Below, piece after piece: positions 59,367-64,000 of a stretch of DNA of 64,000 nt. Below the pieces are notes generated by a model. It had not been told where the DNA came from and ran no database searches. It was given only the letters and a program-made list of their open reading frames with translations. The DNA is from Streptomyces sp. 8K308 (GTDB taxonomy: Bacteria > Actinomycetota > Actinomycetes > Streptomycetales > Streptomycetaceae). The translations under genes were made by a program, and so were the position numbers. The stretch is taken from NCBI RefSeq assembly GCF_004348315.1, contig NZ_SMKC01000004.1:1-64000 (forward strand). Reading direction: 5' to 3'. Numbering within the stretch: the stretch's first letter is position 1; every line of letters starts with the position of its first letter.

Positions 59367-59876
59367 CTAGGCCGGCTGCGGGCGCCCTGGCTCGGTCAGC
59401 AGCTCGGCCAGATAGGTGTCCACCAGCTGGAGCTGACCGCCCTGCGGTGGCTCCCCGCCGTCCCACCAGGTGATCGCGGATATCTCCTCGTTGGGCGAGA
59501 ACGGAGCCGGCTCCTCGGCCTCGGCCAGCGCGGCCCGGAAGATCGCGCCGCGCAGCTCCGGCTTGTTGGCGAAGGCGGTGAGCGCGAAACCGGCGAAGCG
59601 CAGCTCCTCCGGGGGTATGGAGACCCTGGCCTCCTCCCACAGCTCGCGGGCCGCGGCCTGGCGCGGCGTCTCCCCCGGCTCGATGCCGCCGCCCGGCAGC
59701 TCCCAGCAGCCCCGACCGCGGTCCAGGACCAGCAGCACCCGGCCGCCCCGCTCCACCGCCACCAGGCAGTAGCCCACCGGGGCGTCGCCGAACTCGCTGC
59801 CCTCCGGGAGTCGGTCGAAGGCCAGCAGCCGGACCCCCAGCGGCCCGGTGGCCAGCGGTCGCGTCGTGTCGGTCAT
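59367..59876 (-). CDS. Nudix hydrolase
   Basis: A 169-residue pyrophosphohydrolase. The Nudix box is complete (GGGIEPGETPRQAAARELWEEARVS; G-x5-E-x7-R-E-U-x-E-E), within a beta-rich fold (VGYCLVAVERGGRVLLVLDRGRGCWELPGG). Substrate is not determinable; nucleotide diphosphate derivatives are usual. It lies between two SpoIIE-type phosphatase genes on the same strand, 64 bp upstream is the end of the second. The ATG at 59876 (MTDTTRPLATGPLG) is the likely start. Confidence 0.9.
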   Translation of the reverse strand: MTDTTRPLATGPLGVRLLAFDRLPEGSEFGDAPVGYCLVAVERGGRVLLVLDRGRGCWELPGGGIEPGETPRQAAARELWEEARVSIPPEELRFAGFALTAFANKPELRGAIFRAALAEAEEPAPFSPNEEISAITWWDGGEPPQGGQLQLVDTYLAELLTEPGRPQPA

Positions 59877-59940
59877 GGCGTCGAGCCTGCCACACGCCAC
59901 CGACAACGGCACCGGCCCCGGTGCCAGGGCCGCGCGGCTC

Positions 59941-61998
59941 TCACACCGGCACCGCGGCGTCCGGCGCGAACTCCGCCCAGATCGTCTTGCCGGTACTGGT
60001 CTGTCTGGAGCCCCAACGCTCCGTCAGCTGGGCCACGATGAACAGACCGCGCCCGCTCTCGTCGTACACCCGCGCCCGCCGCAGGTGGGGTGAGGTGCTG
60101 CTGCCGTCCGACACCTCGCAGATCAGGCCGTGCTCGCGGATCACCCGCAGCTGGATGGGTCCGCCGGCGTGCCGGATGGCGTTGGTCACCAGCTCGCTCA
60201 CCACCAGCTCGGTGGTGAACGCGGCGTCCGCGAGGCCCCATTCGGCCAGCTGCCCGGTGGCCAGCTCGCGTGCCGTGGCCACCGCCTCCGGGCTCGGCGT
60301 CACGTCCCAGGTGGCCACGTGCGCCGCGTCGAGCGCGTGCGTGCGGGCCAGCAGCAGCGCCACGTCGTCCTTCGGCCCCTCCTGGAGCATCGTCTTCAGC
60401 AGCGCGTCGCACGCCGTCTCGAGCGACGTCACCGGCTGGGAAAGCGCCTCCCGCAGCTCGGTGATGCCGCCGGTCGTCCCGTCGGCCCTGGACTCGAGCA
60501 GGCCGTTGGTGAACATCACCAGCACGCTGTCCTCCGGCAGCAACAGCTCGACCGACTCGAACGGCAGTCCGCCGATGCCGAGCGGTGGACCGGCGGGCAG
60601 CTCGATCTGGTCCACCCGGCCGTCCGGCAGCACCAGCGCGGGCAGCGGGTGCCCGGCCCTGGCGGCGGTGCAGGCGCGGGAGACCGGATCGTAGACGGCG
60701 TACAGACAGGTGGCGCTGAACCCCGCGCCCGGGCTGTCCTGTTCGGTCTCCGAGCGGAGCCGGATCATCACGTCGTCCAGGTGGGTCAGGAGCTCGTCGG
60801 GCGGCAGGTCGATGTCGGCGAGCGTCCGCACGGCCGACCGCAGCCGGCCCATGGTGGCCGTGGCGTACAGGCCGTGCCCCACCACGTCCCCCACCACCAG
60901 CGCCACCCGGGCGCCGGAGAGCTGGATGACGTCGTACCAGTCGCCGCCCACCCCGGCCTGGCCGCCGGCCGGCAGGTAACGGGTCGCGACGTCGACCGCC
61001 GCCAGTCGGGGCAGCCGCCGGGGCAGCATGCTGCGCTGGAGGGTGAGCGCGGTGCGGTGCTCGTGTGTGTAGCGGCGGGCGTTGTCCACGCAGACGGCGG
61101 CCCTGGCGGCGATCTCCTCGGCCAGCAGCAGGTCGTCGTCGTCGAACGGCTCCGACCGCTGGTGGCGGATGAACACCGCCACCCCCAGGGTGGTGCCGCG
61201 CGCCCGCAGCGGGACGGCGATGCCGGAGTTGAAGCCGAACTTCCTGGCGTGCTCCGCACGCTTGGGGTCCCGCTCCAGCCACTCAGGGAGCCGGTCCCCG
61301 GCGAGCCGCATCGGCTCGCGCACCGCCCGGCCCTCGGCCAGGCAGCGGGACAGGATGTACTCCTCCGGGTAGTAGGTCTCGTCGCCGGGCGCGACCACGG
61401 CCTCCGGGGCGCCCTCGAGCACCGACAGGTGCGCCACCCGACGCATCCGCAGCGCGCCGTGGATCGGCCCCGGATCCGGCTCCTCGCCGCGCAGCACCGG
61501 CTCGAAGAGATCGACGCACGAGAAGTCGGCCAGCCGCGGCACGGCCACGTCGGTCAGCTCCTGCGCGGTGCGGGTCACGTCGAGCGTCGAACCGATCCGC
61601 TCGCTCGCCACGGTCAGCAGGGTGAGCCGGTCCCTGGCGATCATCAGCCCGTTGACCCGCCGCTCGCGGTCGAACCGCACCCGGCAGACGATGAGCCCGA
61701 GCGCCGCGCCGAGGGTCACGATGCCAACCGCGAAGAGGCGGGAGACGAAGGTGACCTCGCTGGCGACGAGCCCGTAGACGACCAGACTGGTGGCGAGCGC
61801 GACGGCACCGACCAGCATGGTGGGCCACAGCGGCAGCAGCGCCCCGGCCACGACGGGCGCCAGCGCGGCGAAGCCGGCCCACCTGACCCGGCCGCCGACC
61901 TCGGCGTCGTAGACCGAGACGGCCGTGATCAGCGCGAGGCTGACGAACAGCAGCGTCAGCACGCCACCGCGACGAGCGCGATCCGGTAGCCAAGCCAC
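59941..61998 (-). CDS. Membrane-bound GAF/SpoIIE-type PP2C phosphatase with HATPase domain
   Basis: A 685-residue regulator like its neighbour at 56815, but membrane anchored. About four helices (1-110; LTLLFVSLALITAVSVYD, FAALAPVVAGALLPLWPTMLVGAVALATSLVVYGLV) are followed by a GAF domain (about 130-325). The PP2C/SpoIIE domain (about 340-550; GVGGDWYDVIQLSGARVALVVGDVVGHG, LVMFTNGLLES) and an RsbW-like HATPase (about 565-680; VVSELVTNAIRHAGG, GRGLFIVAQL) complete it. The start is GTG 61998. Both phosphatases may dephosphorylate the same anti-anti-sigma factors. Confidence 0.9.
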   Translation of the reverse strand: MAWLPDRARRGGVLTLLFVSLALITAVSVYDAEVGGRVRWAGFAALAPVVAGALLPLWPTMLVGAVALATSLVVYGLVASEVTFVSRLFAVGIVTLGAALGLIVCRVRFDRERRVNGLMIARDRLTLLTVASERIGSTLDVTRTAQELTDVAVPRLADFSCVDLFEPVLRGEEPDPGPIHGALRMRRVAHLSVLEGAPEAVVAPGDETYYPEEYILSRCLAEGRAVREPMRLAGDRLPEWLERDPKRAEHARKFGFNSGIAVPLRARGTTLGVAVFIRHQRSEPFDDDDLLLAEEIAARAAVCVDNARRYTHEHRTALTLQRSMLPRRLPRLAAVDVATRYLPAGGQAGVGGDWYDVIQLSGARVALVVGDVVGHGLYATATMGRLRSAVRTLADIDLPPDELLTHLDDVMIRLRSETEQDSPGAGFSATCLYAVYDPVSRACTAARAGHPLPALVLPDGRVDQIELPAGPPLGIGGLPFESVELLLPEDSVLVMFTNGLLESRADGTTGGITELREALSQPVTSLETACDALLKTMLQEGPKDDVALLLARTHALDAAHVATWDVTPSPEAVATARELATGQLAEWGLADAAFTTELVVSELVTNAIRHAGGPIQLRVIREHGLICEVSDGSSTSPHLRRARVYDESGRGLFIVAQLTERWGSRQTSTGKTIWAEFAPDAAVPV

Positions 61999-62168
61999 CC
62001 GTCAACCGTAACCGCGCGGGCCTCCCCCCGCCCGCGAAGCCCTACCCGCCCGGGCGGCCTGACGGCCGGCGCTACGAGGGCGACGCGACGTCGCCGGTTC
62101 GGGCCGAGGCTGAACCGTCCACGACCACGGGCTTCCGAAACGGAACCGACCGCCTCTTCCGTGCCGCG

Positions 62169-62540
62169 TCATACGGCGGTCAGCGCCACCATGACCGCCC
62201 AGCCGACGTAGAGGAGGTTGACCACCAGTCGGGCCATCGCGCCGACTGGCCGCTCCAGCCGACGCGGCCGACCGGGTCGCGCACGGTACAGGGCGTCGAG
62301 ATGGGAGGGCAGGTAGGTGGTGATGAGCGCGGCGGCGGCCCAGCCCCCGGCCCCTCGACCCCGCGGAGTCAGGATCAGCACGCCCACGACGATCTCCGCT
62401 GCCCCGCTTCCGGCAACGAGCACTCCGGCCAAGCCCAGCCAGGAAGGAACCAGGGTGCGGAAGTAGCCGGGAACCAGGAAGTGCGCGATTCCCACCGTGA
62501 TCAGGAAGACCGCCAACGCGATGGCCGAGATACCGTACAT
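62169..62540 (-). CDS. DoxX-like small membrane protein
   Basis: A 123-residue protein with four transmembrane helices (YGISAIALAVFLITVGIAHFLVPG, LAGVLVAGSGAAEIVVGVLIL, WAAAALITTYLPSHLDALYRA, MARLVVNLLYVGWAVMVALTAV). It belongs to the DoxX/DUF4267 type of small quinone-associated or membrane proteins. Its start codon is 6 bp from that of the divergent AraC gene, so each promoter lies inside the other's coding region. Function not known. Confidence 0.8.
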   Translation of the reverse strand: MYGISAIALAVFLITVGIAHFLVPGYFRTLVPSWLGLAGVLVAGSGAAEIVVGVLILTPRGRGAGGWAAAALITTYLPSHLDALYRARPGRPRRLERPVGAMARLVVNLLYVGWAVMVALTAV

Positions 62541-62546
62541 GAGGTG

Positions 62547-63389
62547 ATGGTTGTCTCCAGCCGCGCATGGGAGCTTGAACAGAACGATCGCCGGCTGGTC
62601 TTCGTCTCCGGCCCCGAGGCGACGCTGTTCGCCGAGTCCACCGCGTTCAGCGTCACCCGCCACTGCCATCCGGCATGGAAGGTCGTCCTGCCGATCGGCG
62701 GCCACGTCGAAGCCGGAGCGGGCGGGGGCCGTGCCATCGCGGCGGCCGGGATGATCGTGTCCCCTCAGCTCGCCCACACCTGTGCCGCGTCGTCGTCCTA
62801 CGCCGCCCTCTTCGTCGACCCCTGGACGCTCCGTCCCGGACTGGGGCTCACCCGCCTCGACAGGGCCGCGACACGGCGGATACTCGCGGCACTCGGCCCC
62901 GCTGGCCTTCCCGGCACCGGGGCCGACCTCGCCGCCGCCAAAGCCGAGCTCACCGACCTCGCCGGAGGCGGGTACTCCCTCGATCCACGCGCGGCCCACG
63001 CGGTCCGGGAGAGCACCCGCGCCGATCCCCGCGCCCACATCGGAGCCATTGCCGCCGATGTCGGGCTTTCGCCACCCCGAATGCGCGCCCTCGTCCGCAC
63101 ATCCGTCGGAATCCCGCTCGTGCGGCTGCGGCAGTGGTCACGGCTGCGCGCGGCCATCGCTGACCTGCCCGGCGAATCGGTGGCCGCGGCCGCGGCATCC
63201 GCGGGCTTCTCCGACCAGGCTCACCTGGCCCGCACGGCGCGAAACCTCCTCGGGCGCTCACCCGCCTCCATCGGACGGGCACCTGTCCCAGCGCGGCTGG
63301 GTGCGTCTGGCTCTCCGAGCGGCTCAATGCCGCCCCTCCGAAATCCGTTGGACACCTTCCGGGGGGTTCCACGAGCATCGGCGCGGTGA
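62547..63389 (+). CDS. AraC-family transcriptional regulator
   Basis: A 280-residue regulator. The N-terminal cupin-type domain (about 10-100; LVFVSGPEATLFAESTAFSVTRHCHPAWKVVLPIGGH) is followed by a C-terminal AraC DNA-binding domain (about 155-250; IAADVGLSPPRMRALVRTSVGIPLVRLRQWSRL and VAAAAASAGFSDQAHLARTARNLLGRSPAS). The ATG at 62547 is preceded by GAGG (and an in-frame GTG at 62544). It is likely to control the divergent doxX-like gene and the GNAT gene with which it overlaps by 4 bp. Ligand unknown. Confidence 0.85.
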   Translation: MVVSSRAWELEQNDRRLVFVSGPEATLFAESTAFSVTRHCHPAWKVVLPIGGHVEAGAGGGRAIAAAGMIVSPQLAHTCAASSSYAALFVDPWTLRPGLGLTRLDRAATRRILAALGPAGLPGTGADLAAAKAELTDLAGGGYSLDPRAAHAVRESTRADPRAHIGAIAADVGLSPPRMRALVRTSVGIPLVRLRQWSRLRAAIADLPGESVAAAAASAGFSDQAHLARTARNLLGRSPASIGRAPVPARLGASGSPSGSMPPLRNPLDTFRGVPRASAR

Positions 63390-63952
63390 CAGCTGAAGCC
63401 GATCGCCACAGGCCGTTCCCCGCCAGCCCGAAGCACGTGCGCTTCGTCGAGCTGTCCGGCGCGGTGATGTCCGCGCTGCTCGACGGGGACCTGCCCGCGG
63501 CCAGCAGGAAGGCCGGGGTGGCTCTGACCGAGTACTTCGTGAACGACAGCGCGCGGTGGCTGTGGAGGTTCCGCCTCGGTCAGATGGCCGCGGATCCCGG
63601 CCACGCCCGGTGGATGGCACGGCAGGCGGTAGTCGGGGACGAAGGTCTCGTCGTGGGACATGCGGGGTTCCACGGACCCCCCGACGAGGTGGGCATGGTT
63701 GAGATCGGCTACTCGGTTGCTCCCGAGTTCCGCCGTCAGGGGTATGCGCGGGCCATGCTGGTCGAGCTGTTGCGCCGGGCCGCCGCCGAGCCCGCGGTCA
63801 CGACCGTGCGGGCGACGATCAGTCCCGACAATGTGGCGTCCTTGGCCACGATCTCCGGCTACGGCTTCGTGGAGGTCGGGGAACAATGGGACGAAGAGGA
63901 CGGTCTCGAACTCATCTTCGAGGTCCCCGCCGGCCGGAGTCCGCTCACCTGA
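63386..63952 (+). CDS. GNAT-family N-acetyltransferase
   Basis: A 188-residue acetyl-CoA-dependent transferase. The pyrophosphate-binding motif A is EIGYSVAPEFRRQGYARAMLVELLRRA (R-x-x-G-x-A form), motif B follows (TVRATISPDNVASLATISGYGFVEVGEQWDEEDG). The N-terminal part is typical of the RimJ/RimL-like branch, so a protein or small-molecule amine may be the acceptor. It begins with GTG overlapping the AraC stop (GTGA), so both genes are in one transcript. Confidence 0.88.
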   Translation: MTAEADRHRPFPASPKHVRFVELSGAVMSALLDGDLPAASRKAGVALTEYFVNDSARWLWRFRLGQMAADPGHARWMARQAVVGDEGLVVGHAGFHGPPDEVGMVEIGYSVAPEFRRQGYARAMLVELLRRAAAEPAVTTVRATISPDNVASLATISGYGFVEVGEQWDEEDGLELIFEVPAGRSPLT

Positions 63953-64000
63953 CGGGAGGGACGGCAGGCCGGGACGGCCTCCCGCCCACTGGGGGGCCAG

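Overview
The window is chromosomal DNA from a very GC-rich actinomycete of the Streptomyces type. The evidence is GC-dominated third codon positions, an adpA-orn pair whose adpA carries a single TTA codon (the bldA target codon), a mycosin-like protease pair, SpoIIE-type phosphatases fused to anti-sigma-like kinase domains, and frequent GTG starts. I see no phage, insertion sequence, CRISPR array or replication origin. Most of the window is core or conserved chromosome, with one candidate small island.

Layout. (1) 1-14 kb: translation block on the minus strand (infC-rpmI-rplT, a SpoU-type rRNA methylase, an orphan PAS histidine kinase, pheS-pheT). It is followed by a DUF1844 protein, a MIP channel, an SseB-like protein, a secreted beta-lactamase-like hydrolase, a mycosin-like protease with its partner, and a DUF389 membrane protein. 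(2) 14-23 kb: LysR/SDR pair, glmS, a universal stress protein, the developmental regulator adpA with orn, and tRNA-His. (3) 23-33 kb: a sigma factor carrying its own zinc anti-sigma motif, M50-like protease-aroA-rsgA, TetR, a HisN-type phosphatase, katA/catR with the operator inside the katA promoter, initiator tRNA-Met, and an acyl-CoA thioesterase. (4) 33-41 kb: a Tat-exported sialidase, an MmyB-type regulator, a histidine phosphatase, a frameshifted terC, and a LysR/dehydrogenase pair.

(5) 40.9-46.5 kb: a segment bracketed by two copies, in the same orientation, of the last ~75 bp of a methionine aminopeptidase gene. One copy is intact (map) and one is a decayed remnant. Inside lie an ECF sigma factor with a membrane partner, a large secreted subtilisin, and a toxin-antitoxin pair. 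This resembles an old site-specific insertion into the 3' end of map, although no integrase remains.

(6) 47-53 kb: an Xre regulator, a DHFR-like protein, and an Erm 23S rRNA methyltransferase preceded by a 36-codon leader peptide and a four-segment translational attenuator whose arms pair perfectly. A giant tandem-fused ABC exporter diverges from it. Together these look like an inducible macrolide-type resistance locus. (7) 53-64 kb: a sugar ABC importer, two SpoIIE-type phosphatases flanking a Nudix gene, DoxX, an AraC-type regulator and a GNAT acetyltransferase.

The most striking items are the erm attenuator, the map-flanked segment, a 48-bp perfect palindrome inside the 3' end of the MIP channel gene, the sigma/anti-sigma fusion, and the non-AUG (ATC) start with upstream attenuator at infC. 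All family assignments come from reading motifs in the translations; no database search was run.
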